Shown here in pieces: positions 54,171 to 62,715 of a stretch of DNA of 64,000 nucleotides; the first letter of the stretch is position 1, and every line of letters starts with the position of its first letter. Where the stretch lies: assembly GCF_040546815.1 (NCBI RefSeq), contig NZ_JBEPOO010000001.1, positions 3,100,001 through 3,164,000 on the forward strand. The letters run 5' to 3'. Source of the DNA: Devosia sp. 2618 (GTDB taxonomy: Bacteria > Pseudomonadota > Alphaproteobacteria > Rhizobiales > Devosiaceae). A model generated the notes under the pieces. It had not been told where the DNA came from. It searched no databases and saw only the letters and a program-made list of their open reading frames with translations. Both the position numbers and the translations under genes were made by a program.

Positions 54171-55109
54171 ATGGATCGTCGCCCGCTCGGACGCAGTGAA
54201 ATTGTCATCGAACCGCTGGTGCTGGGCGGTAACGTCTTTGGCTGGACGGTGGATGAAAAGGCCGGATTCGCCATTCTCGATGCCTACGTCGAAGAAGGTT
54301 TTACCGCCATCGATACGGCGGAGGGTTACCCCAACTGGGTGCCCGGCAATCCTCCTGGCATGAGCGAAACGATCATCGGCAAATGGCTGAAAGCCCGCGG
54401 CAACCGCGAGGCGGTTCATATCTTCACCAAGGTCAATTCGGCCAACAAGCCTGGCGGACTGGCAGCGGACAAGATCGCCCCTGCTTTTGAAGCTTCGCTG
54501 GCGCGCCTGCAGACCGACTATATCGACGTCTATTTCAGCCACTGGCCGGACCTGGAAACCAGTCACGAAGAAACGCTCGGCGCTTACGATCCGATGGTTC
54601 GGGCTGGTAAGGTGCGGGCGGTTGGCGCCTCGAACTACACCGCCGAAATGGTCGAGGCGGCACAACAGGTCTCGGTGATCAAGTCGCTGCCGCGCTATGA
54701 TGTGCTGCAGCCGCGCTACAATCTTTATGATCGCGCCGAGTTCGATGCACTGCGTGACACAGTCACCGCCCATGAGATCGGGACCGTGGTCTATTACAGC
54801 CTCGCGGCTGGTTTCCTGACCGGCAAGTATCGCAGCAAGGCCGATTTCAGTAAATCGGCGCGCGGCGGTGGTGCTGCCAATTATCTCAATGCCAAGGGCG
54901 AGAAAATTCTTGCCGCACTCGACAAAGTCGCCAAGGCCAATGACGCGACACCGGCCGAGGTGTCGCTTGCGTGGCTCGTGGCCCAGCCCGGCGTAACGGC
55001 GCCGATTGCTTCGGCGACGTCGGTTGAGCAGGTGCGCAGCCTTGCCAAGGGCGTGCGTCTAAAGCTCAGCGAGGATGATATCAAGACGCTCACGGATGCG
55101 GGGAAGTAA
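54171..55109 (+). CDS. Aldo/keto reductase
   Basis: A 312-residue NADPH-dependent reductase (Mgs/YajO-like group) with GNVFGWTVDEKAGFAILDAYVEEGFTAIDTAEGY in the first half, including the catalytic Asp/Tyr (DTAEGYPN). The Lys is in IFTKVN and the His in YFSHWP. The C-terminal cofactor region is APIASATSVEQVRSL. ATG 54171 has AGGAGA seven to eight bases upstream. Substrate unknown. Confidence 0.92.
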   Translation: MDRRPLGRSEIVIEPLVLGGNVFGWTVDEKAGFAILDAYVEEGFTAIDTAEGYPNWVPGNPPGMSETIIGKWLKARGNREAVHIFTKVNSANKPGGLAADKIAPAFEASLARLQTDYIDVYFSHWPDLETSHEETLGAYDPMVRAGKVRAVGASNYTAEMVEAAQQVSVIKSLPRYDVLQPRYNLYDRAEFDALRDTVTAHEIGTVVYYSLAAGFLTGKYRSKADFSKSARGGGAANYLNAKGEKILAALDKVAKANDATPAEVSLAWLVAQPGVTAPIASATSVEQVRSLAKGVRLKLSEDDIKTLTDAGK

Positions 55110-55112
55110 GAG

Positions 55113-55228
55113 TACCCCCTTCTAACCTCCCCCTGAAAAGGGGGAGGAACTAGTCGCGTCTCTGACTCTATCGGTTCACAAGCACCGAGCGTATTCCTCC
55201 CCTATCAGGGGGAGGTTACGTGGGGGTA
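55113..55228. repeat. 116-bp composite inverted repeat
   Basis: The left arm (55113-55148) and right arm (55195-55228) are inverted copies with a few mismatches. Each contains an AACCTCCCCCT...AGGGGGAGG hairpin. A related single copy is at 62661-62705. It lies between the convergent aldo/keto reductase and gal-like genes. Confidence 0.75.
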
Positions 55229-55232
55229 TCCC

Positions 55233-56171
55233 CTACCACTCAAAATCAGGACCGTTGATCCGGGCGCCCATCAGGAAGACATCGCTGACGAGGCGGAGCG
55301 GGGCGGCGTCGACATCGGTTTCGTGGCGGTCGAGCAGTTCGGCAAAACGGTCGTACATGACGGCATATTCGTGATCGCCATGCTGAAGCACCAACTCGTC
55401 GTTGACGCGCAGCGAGCGGCCACCACCTTCGAGCTTGAGCACATCGCCCGTTCCGGTCTCAATGCGGATGGTCCAGACCTCACCCTTCTCTTCGAGCCAG
55501 TTAAAGCCAGCCGAGAGTTCTGGCTGGTGCAACTGACCGGACTTAAAGCCGATCTCGATATCAATGGGCGTCTGCCGGTTGGCCGGGAAGGTCAGCTTGG
55601 CGCTTTGCACAAAGACCGGGAACGGCATGATCTTGGTGAAAATCGACAGCGCGTTGATGCCTGGATCGCAGACGCCGAAGCCGCCGGGCTCCCACACCCA
55701 GTCCTGCCCGGGATGCCATTTGCGGACGCTTTCGCGCCAATCGATGCGCACCGACTTGACGCCCTGATCGGCGATGATCGCCTTGGTGCGGTCGACTGCG
55801 GCGTTATATTGGGAATGCCAGGTCTGGTAGAGCACGCGATCAAGCCGTTTGGCGTGAGCGATCAGATCGTCGAGTTCGGAGATCGTCGTCGTGGGAGGCT
55901 TCTCCATCATCACGTCCTTGCCGGCGTCGAGCGCCTCGCGGACATATTGGTGGCGGATGCCGGGCGGCGTGCAGATCGACACCAGCGATACATCCGGCAG
56001 GGCCGCGTAGAGCTCGGCGGGGGTCTTGAACGCCGGCAGGCCATTGTGGCTCAGCCCGCGCGTCGAGACGGTCGCCGCCAGTTCAAAATCCTCGGATGCG
56101 TCGATGACGGGCAGGTGCTGGTCCTGCGCAATCTTGCCCACACCAATGACGGCGATCCTGCGTTTTGCCAT
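55233..56171 (-). CDS. gal: Gfo/Idh/MocA oxidoreductase, D-galactose 1-dehydrogenase-like
   Basis: A 312-residue dehydrogenase that starts AKRRIAVIGVGKIAQDQHLP, the N-terminal signature of bacterial D-galactose 1-dehydrogenase (Gal) that I remember. It also shows SICTPPGIRH and MMEKPPTTT. It would oxidise D-galactose (or a related aldose) to the lactone. ATG 56171 has GGGAG about ten bases upstream. No other galactose genes are next to it, so the substrate is provisional. Confidence 0.8.
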   Translation of the reverse strand: MAKRRIAVIGVGKIAQDQHLPVIDASEDFELAATVSTRGLSHNGLPAFKTPAELYAALPDVSLVSICTPPGIRHQYVREALDAGKDVMMEKPPTTTISELDDLIAHAKRLDRVLYQTWHSQYNAAVDRTKAIIADQGVKSVRIDWRESVRKWHPGQDWVWEPGGFGVCDPGINALSIFTKIMPFPVFVQSAKLTFPANRQTPIDIEIGFKSGQLHQPELSAGFNWLEEKGEVWTIRIETGTGDVLKLEGGGRSLRVNDELVLQHGDHEYAVMYDRFAELLDRHETDVDAAPLRLVSDVFLMGARINGPDFEW

Positions 56172-56258
56172 GAGACGGCTTCTCCCGAAAAACTGGCGGT
56201 ATAAAGCAGACAGCACGCATCCCTGCCAAGGGGCAGTGCACCAAATTGTATGATTTAT

Positions 56259-56615
56259 TCAGTGGCTGGCGGGTGGCTGCCACAGTTCGACGTGATTGCC
56301 GGCAGGGTCGATGATGCGAGCGAAACGCCCGGTTTCCGTTGTGTCCCATTCGTCGGGGCGGGTTTCGACACCGATGCCAGCAGCCCTCAGCTGTGCGATC
56401 AGTCCATCAAGGTCATCGACGCGGAAATTGAGCATGGTCTGCTGGCTGGCCGGGAAATAGTCGGTGTCGGCCTCAAACGGCGCAAAAATGGTCAGGCCCG
56501 CCTGCTGCCCCCAAAAGCCGGAAATGCCGAGATGGGTGTCGTACCATGTAGCCAATGCCTTGGTGTCGGGCGCGCGGAAGAACACACCGCCAATGCCCAC
56601 TGCCTTTGCCATCAT
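56259..56615 (-). CDS. Glyoxalase-fold (VOC) protein
   Basis: A 118-residue vicinal-oxygen-chelate protein with VGGVFFRAPDTKALATWYDTHLG and a C-terminal RIIDPAGNHVELWQP. Probable metal ligands are the final Glu and a Gln/His in strand one. It begins six bases after the glycerate kinase stop, so the two are one operon. Function unknown. Confidence 0.85.
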   Translation of the reverse strand: MMAKAVGIGGVFFRAPDTKALATWYDTHLGISGFWGQQAGLTIFAPFEADTDYFPASQQTMLNFRVDDLDGLIAQLRAAGIGVETRPDEWDTTETGRFARIIDPAGNHVELWQPPASH

Positions 56616-56621
56616 CGTCTC

Positions 56622-57875
56622 CTATCGGATCAGGATTGCCCGGAAATCGTTCACATTGGTGCCGGTCGGGCCAGTGACCAGCAGGTCGCCAATCGCCTCA
56701 AAGGCCGAATAGGCGTCGTTATTCGCAAGAGCCGCCAGCGGGTCGATCCCGGCCTTGCGCAGACGCGTCGCCGTGGTGCCGTCAACGAAGGCGCCGGCAT
56801 TATCTTCCGAACCATCAATGCCATCGGTGTCGGCAGCGACGGCCGAGACGCCGGCCATGCCATCGATGATGCTGGCGAGCGACAACAGGAATTCGGTGTT
56901 GCGTCCGCCCCTGCCCTTGCCGCGCAAGGTCACCGTGGTTTCGCCGCCCGATAAAAGAACGACCGGCTTGGTGAAGGGGCGGTCGCGCAGCACGATCTCT
57001 CGCGCCATGGCGGCGTGAACCTGCGCCACGTCGCGCGCCTCGCCCTCCATGGAGTCGGACAAGATGACGGCCTCAACACCCTGTCGGCGTGCTTCGGCGG
57101 CAGCAGCTTCGAGCGACAGGCCGGCTGACGCGATCGTGCGGATCGTATTGCTTGCAAACGCTGCATCATGGGGCGTTGGCGCGAGGTTTTCTTCGCCCGC
57201 CAGAAGGTTGGCGGCGTTGGGCGGCAGTTCGAGGCGATAGAGGCTGGCATATTTGCGCGCCAGTTCGCGCGTGCCGAACAGGGGAAGCGTTGGGCCGGAT
57301 GCCACCACGGCCGGATCGTCGGCCGGAACATCAGACACAACCAGCGTTGCCACGCGGGCCGGAGCGCAACGCGCCGCGAGGCGTCCGCCCTTGATGGTCG
57401 AGAACTGATTGCGGATCATGTTCATCACCGAAATCGGCGCGCCTGACGCCAACAGCGTTTTGTTGATAACTTGTTCGTCATGAAGGGTCAGGCCAGGCGC
57501 CGGAGCGGGCAAAAGCGACGAGCCGCCGCCCGAAATCAGCGCCACGACCAGATCGTCAGGGCTCAGGCCCGACACGGTTTCCATGATGCGACGGGCTGCG
57601 AGAAAGCCCGCTTCGTCCGGCACAGGGTGCGCCGCCTCGACGATTTCGATCTGCTCGCACGCCTCGCTATAACCGTAGCGCGTCACCACAATGCCCGACA
57701 AAGGACCGTCCCAGGCCTGCTCAAAGGCCCGCGCCATCTGGGCTGACGCTTTGCCAGCGCCGACGACGATGGTGCGGCCACGCGGCTTGGGCGGAAGATT
57801 GAGGCTGATCCCCAGTGCAGGCTGTGCGGTCGCGACCGCTCGGCGAAACAACTGTTCGAGGAGTGTGCGGTCCAT
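56622..57875 (-). CDS. gckA: Glycerate 2-kinase (MOFRL family)
   Basis: A 417-residue kinase of the GckA/TtuD family. The N-terminal DUF4147 domain (VVGAGKASAQMARAFE, VALISGGGSSLLPAP, NMIRNQFSTIKGGRLA) is joined to a C-terminal MOFRL domain (SGGETTVTLRGKGRGGRNTEFLL, AADTDGIDGSEDNAGAF). It phosphorylates glycerate to 2-phosphoglycerate in glyoxylate, serine or tartrate routes. ATG 57875 has CGGAG upstream; the longer frame to 58055 overlaps the divergent DUF1045 gene. Confidence 0.93.
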   Translation of the reverse strand: MDRTLLEQLFRRAVATAQPALGISLNLPPKPRGRTIVVGAGKASAQMARAFEQAWDGPLSGIVVTRYGYSEACEQIEIVEAAHPVPDEAGFLAARRIMETVSGLSPDDLVVALISGGGSSLLPAPAPGLTLHDEQVINKTLLASGAPISVMNMIRNQFSTIKGGRLAARCAPARVATLVVSDVPADDPAVVASGPTLPLFGTRELARKYASLYRLELPPNAANLLAGEENLAPTPHDAAFASNTIRTIASAGLSLEAAAAEARRQGVEAVILSDSMEGEARDVAQVHAAMAREIVLRDRPFTKPVVLLSGGETTVTLRGKGRGGRNTEFLLSLASIIDGMAGVSAVAADTDGIDGSEDNAGAFVDGTTATRLRKAGIDPLAALANNDAYSAFEAIGDLLVTGPTGTNVNDFRAILIR

Positions 57876-57932
57876 AGGTTCTCCGAGCTTGCGATTCGGT
57901 GTAGGCGAAGGTAGCCACCAATGCTTGAGGTG

Positions 57933-57942
57933 GACAATTGTC
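57933..57942. promoter_or_regulatory. Palindrome GACAATTGTC in a divergent promoter
   Basis: A perfect 10-bp palindrome (longer imperfect TGGACAATTGTCAAA) lies midway between the divergent glycerate kinase and DUF1045-phnM-phnN genes. It is a possible operator for either or both. No regulator gene is adjacent. Confidence 0.4.
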
Positions 57943-57988
57943 AAACGGGCGACACACAGTCCGAGTAGCCGCTGGCCATGGAGTCCCA

Positions 57989-58684
57989 ATGACAGAACGA
58001 TTCGCGATCTACTTCGCTCCCTCGGCGACCAGCAATATCTGGGAGCGTGCGGCAACCTGGCTTGGCCGCGACGCCCATGACGGCGACCTTTTCCATGGCC
58101 CCGTGGCTGGCATAGACCGCGACCGTTTGCTGAACCTGACCCAATCGGCCAATCGCTATGGCTTCCACGCCACGATCAAGGCGCCAATGGCGCTGGCCGA
58201 AGATATGAACGAAGCCGCGTTGCGCGCGGCGCTTGCCGAATTTGCGACCCGGCATCAGCCCATCGAACTCGGGAAACTGCAGTTAGCCTCGCTTGAAGGT
58301 TTTCTGGCGCTGATGGTCGATGGCGAAAACGAAGCGCTGCAGGATTTTGCCTCGCACGTCGTCGAGGATTTTGATCCGTTCCGTGCGCCCATGTCGGTCA
58401 AGGATCGAGCTGCGCGGGCCGGCAAGGGCCTGAGCGAAAGGCAGATCGAACTGCTCGACGCCTATGGCTATCCCTACGTGTTTGAAGAGTTCCGCTTCCA
58501 CATGACGCTGAGCGACAGGCTGACCGGCGAAGATGCACGGGAAATCGCGCAGGCCGCCAACACCTGGTTTGGCCCTGTTCTGGAAGAGCCCGTTGTGCTG
58601 GACCGGCTGGTGCTGTTCCACGAGCCTGACGCTGGCAAGCCGTTCCGCCGCGTCGCTGACTTCAAGCTCGGAGCCGATGCTTGA
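57989..58684 (+). CDS. DUF1045 protein (2H phosphodiesterase-like)
   Basis: A 231-residue protein with two HxT motifs, YGFHATIKAP (around residue 57) and FRFHMTLSD (around residue 172), the 2H phosphoesterase signature. DUF1045 genes accompany phosphonate (C-P lyase) clusters, where they are thought to act on a cyclic phosphate intermediate. It overlaps phnM by one base. The start ATG 57989 is preferred over the open frame from 57938. Confidence 0.88.
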   Translation: MTERFAIYFAPSATSNIWERAATWLGRDAHDGDLFHGPVAGIDRDRLLNLTQSANRYGFHATIKAPMALAEDMNEAALRAALAEFATRHQPIELGKLQLASLEGFLALMVDGENEALQDFASHVVEDFDPFRAPMSVKDRAARAGKGLSERQIELLDAYGYPYVFEEFRFHMTLSDRLTGEDAREIAQAANTWFGPVLEEPVVLDRLVLFHEPDAGKPFRRVADFKLGADA

Positions 58685-59820
58685 TGGTTGGGACGGTTTT
58701 CCGCAATGCCCGCATCGTGCTGGCCGACACTGTCATCGACGGCAGCGTAGCCGTGCAGGATGGTGTAATCACTGCGATCGACGAAGGCACAAGCCAGTCT
58801 GGCGAGGACATGGAGGGGGATTATCTGATCCCCGGCCTGGTCGAGCTGCACACCGACCACTTGGAAAACCACTATCGCCCACGCCCCGGCGTATTCTGGG
58901 ACCCACTGTCCTCGCTGCATGCCCATGACGTGCAAATTGCGGGCTCGGGCATTACCACGGTGTTTGACGCGGTTCGTATCGGCTCGGACCCAGATCTTCC
59001 CGGCATGGGCGCTCATGTCGACAAGCTGACCGGCGCCATAGCGAGCGGCCGCCACGATGGTTGGTTGCGCGCCGAGCACTTCGTGCATCTGCGCTGCGAA
59101 CTGCCGACGCCCGACGTGATCGAGCAGTTTGATGCCTATGCCGATAGCGAACAGACGCGGTTGGCTTCGGTGATGGATCACACCCCCGGCCAGCGCCAGT
59201 TCCGCTCGATGGAAGACTATCGGCGCTTCTACAAGGACAAGATGGGCCGGACGCCCGAAGAGGTCGAAGCCTATCTGGCCGAACGCCAGTTCGAGCACGA
59301 CAGCTATGCCGGCCCAAGCCGCAAGCACATCGTAGAGCGCGCCAAAGAGCTGGGCCTGCGCCTTGCCAGCCACGACGACACGACCCTCGCCCATATCGAA
59401 GAAGCCGTGGCCGATGGCGTGGCCATTGCTGAATTCCCTACGACGCTGGAAGCCGCTTCGGCGGCTCATGATGCGGGCCTTGCAATCCTGATGGGCGCAC
59501 CGAATGTGGTGCGCGGCCGTTCCCATTCTGGCAATATCTCTGCGACCGATCTGGTGCGGGCGGGGCTGTTGGATATTCTGAGTTCAGATTACGTGCCGTT
59601 GGCGCTGCTGCAGGCCGCCTTTGTGCTGCCGCAGCGCGTGGACGGACTGAGCCTGCCCAAGGCGCTGGCGACCGTGACGTCCAATCCGGCGCGCGCTGCC
59701 GGGCTCGACGACCGCGGCGAGATTGCGGTGGGCAAGCGTGGCGATATGGTGCGCGTGCGCATGGTGGGCGATTTGGCCGTCGTGCGCAGCGTTTGGCGGC
59801 AAGGCATAAGGGTTAGCTGA
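58684..59820 (+). CDS. phnM: Alpha-D-ribose 1-methylphosphonate 5-triphosphate diphosphatase PhnM
   Basis: A 378-residue amidohydrolase-fold enzyme of the C-P lyase pathway that removes diphosphate from the ribosyl triphosphate intermediate. The metal site LIPGLVELHTDHLENH and the conserved RPGVFWDPL, then ASHDDTTLAHIEEA and DILSSDYVP, are visible. It starts at ATG 58684, overlapping the DUF1045 stop (TGATG), so the two genes are coupled. Confidence 0.94.
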   Translation: MVGTVFRNARIVLADTVIDGSVAVQDGVITAIDEGTSQSGEDMEGDYLIPGLVELHTDHLENHYRPRPGVFWDPLSSLHAHDVQIAGSGITTVFDAVRIGSDPDLPGMGAHVDKLTGAIASGRHDGWLRAEHFVHLRCELPTPDVIEQFDAYADSEQTRLASVMDHTPGQRQFRSMEDYRRFYKDKMGRTPEEVEAYLAERQFEHDSYAGPSRKHIVERAKELGLRLASHDDTTLAHIEEAVADGVAIAEFPTTLEAASAAHDAGLAILMGAPNVVRGRSHSGNISATDLVRAGLLDILSSDYVPLALLQAAFVLPQRVDGLSLPKALATVTSNPARAAGLDDRGEIAVGKRGDMVRVRMVGDLAVVRSVWRQGIRVS

Positions 59821-59824
59821 CACC

Positions 59825-60391
59825 ATGGCGCGACCGCTCGGTTCACTTGTTCTGGTCGTTGGCCCATCGGGCGTTGGCAAGGACACGCTGATCGGCGGTG
59901 CCCGCCAGGCGCTGGACAACGATAAACGCTTCGTATTTGTCCGCCGCCTCGTCACACGTCCCGCCGCCGTCGAAGTGGAAGACCACGACAGCATTGACCG
60001 CGAGCAATTCGAGCAGATGGAAGCTGGCGGACGGTTCGCGCTATCATGGGACGCGCATAATCTGCGCTATGCTCTGCCCCTGAGCGTTGATACCGACCTG
60101 GCGCTAGGCAAGATCGTTGTCGCCAATGTGTCGCGCCATGTGGTCGCCGAAGCACGCGCCAAATATCCGGCCTGTGCCGTGGTGCTGATCACCGCCGAAA
60201 TCTCGCGGCGGGCCGAGCGTCTGACCCTGCGCGGGCGCGAAAGCGGCGACCAGATCACTGCACGCCTGGCGCGGGAAAGCGCGCCGGTTCCTGCTGGCAT
60301 CAATCCGATCATCATCGACAATTCCGGGCCGATCGCCATTGGCGTCACCGCCTTTGTCATGGCCTTGAGGGCGATTGCGGCACAAGAATAA
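59825..60391 (+). CDS. phnN: Ribose 1,5-bisphosphokinase PhnN
   Basis: A 188-residue guanylate-kinase-like protein with P-loop VVGPSGVGKDTL and FVRRLVTRP. It phosphorylates ribose 1,5-bisphosphate to PRPP, ending the C-P lyase route. It starts four bases after phnM. No phnGHIJKL genes are nearby. Confidence 0.92.
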   Translation: MARPLGSLVLVVGPSGVGKDTLIGGARQALDNDKRFVFVRRLVTRPAAVEVEDHDSIDREQFEQMEAGGRFALSWDAHNLRYALPLSVDTDLALGKIVVANVSRHVVAEARAKYPACAVVLITAEISRRAERLTLRGRESGDQITARLARESAPVPAGINPIIIDNSGPIAIGVTAFVMALRAIAAQE

Positions 60392-60457
60392 CCTGGCTGG
60401 GTGAACCAGACGCCAAGTTGTGCGTTGAGCTTTCTGATTAAGCGTCAGGAGTTTTCT

Positions 60458-60607
60458 ATGAGTCGGAATGGACTTTACGCCGTGCTTGCAATCTTGCTGG
60501 TCGCGGTTGTCGGCTTTGCCATCTATACTTACCAAGAGAAGCAGAAACCTGCGCTTGAAGTACGGATCGACGGCGGCGGAGTGCAGATCAATGGCAACGG
60601 AGGCTGA
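60458..60607 (+). CDS. Small single-pass membrane protein, 49 aa
   Basis: Starts at ATG 60458 with AGGAG upstream. It has a transmembrane helix at residues about 6-23 (YAVLAILLVAVVGFAIY), a polar stretch, and the glycine-rich end GGGVQINGNGG. Comparable short proteins are common in rhizobial genomes as I remember. Function unknown. The last codons overlap the next ORF. Confidence 0.65.
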   Translation: MSRNGLYAVLAILLVAVVGFAIYTYQEKQKPALEVRIDGGGVQINGNGG

Positions 60608-60788
60608 TCGCTCGCGGCGCCAGACCATAGCAACTGCCATTTCAGCTGAGCTGGAACGGCAGGGCCACGGGGGCGCGCATGTCGATGTTAGAGCCCTCGC
60701 TCAGGCAATAGATGTTGCGCTCGAACCGGCAGCGCCGATCAGCGAAGGCAAGCACCCGGACGATCTCAACGCCAATAATGACGGCTAG
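60591..60788 (+). CDS. Hypothetical protein, 65 aa
   Basis: The ORF MATEADRSRR...NANNDG starts at ATG 60591, overlapping the preceding small gene in another frame. It is hydrophilic and helical in the middle (TIATAISAELERQG). It is followed by a terminator at 60812. I do not recognise it. The overlap and terminator support translation, but the case is modest. Confidence 0.5.
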   Translation: MATEADRSRRQTIATAISAELERQGHGGAHVDVRALAQAIDVALEPAAPISEGKHPDDLNANNDG

Positions 60789-60811
60789 GATTGTCTGACT
60801 GAACAAGATGC

Positions 60812-60839
60812 AAGGCGAGGCTCAGTGCCTCGCCTTTTT
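60812..60839 (+). terminator. Rho-independent terminator
   Basis: AAGGCGAGG-CTCAGTG-CCTCGCCTT has a nine-base-pair stem followed by Ts. It ends the rightward phn/small-gene unit; its T-run touches the stop of the minus-strand gene at 60839. Confidence 0.9.
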
Positions 60840-61057
60840 CATGCCGCGTCGGCGCCCTTGCGGACGGCCTGCGATACGGCGAAATGAGCCTTTTCGACGG
60901 TCTCGAACTGCTGCCCGTCGATAGCGAAAGCGGGGAGCTTGACGGCGAGAAAACGGAAGCCGTCGGCATTTGGCACGACGACGCCGAGGGGTTCCCCGGC
61001 AACTTCTATCACGATTGGCTTGTGGGCCTGGGCCCTATCTAAACTGCGTTCCTGCAT
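60839..61057 (-). CDS. Hypothetical protein, 72 aa
   Basis: A short soluble protein (MQERSLDRAQAHKP start). Conserved-looking segments are IEVAGEPLGVVVPNADGFRFLAV and FETVEKAHFAVSQAV, patterned like a small beta-rich fold with a helix. I do not recognise a family. It is convergent with the unit ended by the terminator at 60812. Confidence 0.6.
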   Translation of the reverse strand: MQERSLDRAQAHKPIVIEVAGEPLGVVVPNADGFRFLAVKLPAFAIDGQQFETVEKAHFAVSQAVRKGADAA

Positions 61058-61585
61058 GGCTGGATGCTCTTCTTGGGCATTGCATGAACCAGAATCGGGT
61101 GAGCAAACGGGGCTTGCACCATTCTGTCCGGCAATGCTGGGGTTCTATCGGAGAAGTGAGACGAAGGCGTGACGGCTGGTCACATTCGTTTCGAGCGACA
61201 GGTCCCTTGCCAGCGTTTGGCAACAGTTACACCGGTACGTACGAGCGGAAAGCCTGCATGGATTGGGAAGCTAAGTGATGTCATCATCTTCAGTCCTTTC
61301 CTGCTGGTTAGCGGCTCGAGCATCGTCATGTGCCGATGCAGTGCTGGCAAGATAGGAGCGTTCCGGACCGATTGCTAGATGGGCAACGACCAGAGAATGC
61401 ATATTTCCGGAAAAAGACTGCTCGACATTCGTCGTAGTGAGAAATTATGATCATGCAGCTCATCTTTACGAGGCGCAGCCCAACTCCTATGAATCGAATG
61501 GACGCTTGAACTGCGTCGGACAATCTGGTGTTGTCCCGGATCGATAACAGGCCACCGCCCACGGGCGGTTCCGGGGGTAAACGCA
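61058..61585. other. Gene-free region upstream of the LacI regulator
   Basis: The 528 bp contain only short out-of-frame ORFs and are less GC-rich than the neighbours. There is no recognised RNA or operator beyond small palindromes such as ACCGGTACGTACG near 61230. The LacI promoter must lie at the right end. A decayed gene is possible but not demonstrable here. Confidence 0.5.
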
Positions 61586-62635
61586 GTGTCCGAAGACGAC
61601 GTACCGGCTGTCAGCAAAGGCAAGCGCGGCGTCAAGCCATCTGGCAAGCCCACGCTCAAGACCATCGCCCAGATGACGGGCTTTGCAATCACGACGATCT
61701 CGCGCGCCCTCAACAACGCCCCCGAGCTGTCGCAGGAAACGCGCGAGCGGGTACAAAAGGTTGCCGCCGAAGTGGGTTACCTGCCCGACCGCGCGGCGCT
61801 GCGCCTCAAGACCGGCCGCACCCACGTCATCGCACTGGTGCTGGAGCCGGACGAGCAGATCTACGGTTTTGGCTCGAGCATTGTGAGCGGACTGAGCGAG
61901 GCTGTGCGCCATACCTCCTATCACATCGTCATCACGCCGCTGTTCCGCAATGTCGATCCGATTGAGCCGATCCGACATATCGTGCGCAACCGCATGGCAG
62001 ACGGCGTGATCTTCTCCAAGGCCGAAAGCTTTGACGAGCGTATCCGCTTCCTGCTCGACAGCGACTTCCCCTTTGTCAGCCACGGTCGCACGCTCTGGCC
62101 AGACCCACACCCGTTCGTCGACTTCGACAACGAAACCTATGCCTATGGCGCGGTGAAGCGGCTGGTGCAGAAGGGCTGCAGAAAAGTGTCGATCATTCTG
62201 CCCGAGAGCGCGCTGACCTATACGGAGCACCTTAAGGCAGGTGTCGCCCGCGCAGCCGAAGAGGCGGGGATAGCCTATGAGTTTGCCGCGGACGTGAACC
62301 TCACCAGCCCAACCGATCTGATCCGCAGCTATGTGATGAAGCGCACCAAGCGCCCGGACGGCCCGGACGGCTATGTCTGCGCCTCGGAGGTATCAGCGCT
62401 GGCGGTGATCGGCGGGCTCAACGATAGCGGCAAGGTCGTGGGCAAGGACGTGCATGTGGTGTCCAAACAGGCCTCGGCGATGTTTGCGCAATTCCAGCCG
62501 GGCGCCGAGACAGTGTTCGAGGATTTCGCCGATGCCGGACATCACCTCGGCTCGCTTCTGCTGCGCCGTATCAGCGGCGAGGCGCCCGAGGATCTGCACT
62601 ACATCGCAGAGCCGAAGTTTGAGTGGAAAGACTGA
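61586..62635 (+). CDS. LacI-family transcriptional regulator
   Basis: A 349-residue repressor with a GTG start at 61586 and a GGGGG Shine-Dalgarno-like run about eight bases upstream. The helix-turn-helix LKTIAQMTGFAITTISRALNN is at about residues 24-45 and the hinge at about 60-75 (VGYLPDRAALRL). A periplasmic-binding-like sensor domain follows. The unusual 20-residue N-terminal tail is basic and Pro-containing. It is likely to control a carbohydrate gene set, but none is adjacent. Confidence 0.92.
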   Translation: MSEDDVPAVSKGKRGVKPSGKPTLKTIAQMTGFAITTISRALNNAPELSQETRERVQKVAAEVGYLPDRAALRLKTGRTHVIALVLEPDEQIYGFGSSIVSGLSEAVRHTSYHIVITPLFRNVDPIEPIRHIVRNRMADGVIFSKAESFDERIRFLLDSDFPFVSHGRTLWPDPHPFVDFDNETYAYGAVKRLVQKGCRKVSIILPESALTYTEHLKAGVARAAEEAGIAYEFAADVNLTSPTDLIRSYVMKRTKRPDGPDGYVCASEVSALAVIGGLNDSGKVVGKDVHVVSKQASAMFAQFQPGAETVFEDFADAGHHLGSLLLRRISGEAPEDLHYIAEPKFEWKD

Positions 62636-62660
62636 CGACTTAGGTTAAGTGGAAGGAAGA

Positions 62661-62705
62661 GTACCCCCACCTAACCTCCCCCTGAACAGAGGGAGGCTAG
62701 GTGAG
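62661..62705. repeat. Palindromic repeat related to 55113-55228
   Basis: ACCCCCACCTAACCTCCCCC pairs with the near reverse complement GGGAGGCTAGGTGAGGGT around a short loop. The upstream AAGAGTACCCCC and AACCTCCCCCTGAA match the 55111-55137 arm. It may help terminate the LacI and uup transcripts. Confidence 0.6.
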
Positions 62706-62715
62706 GGTATTCTTA

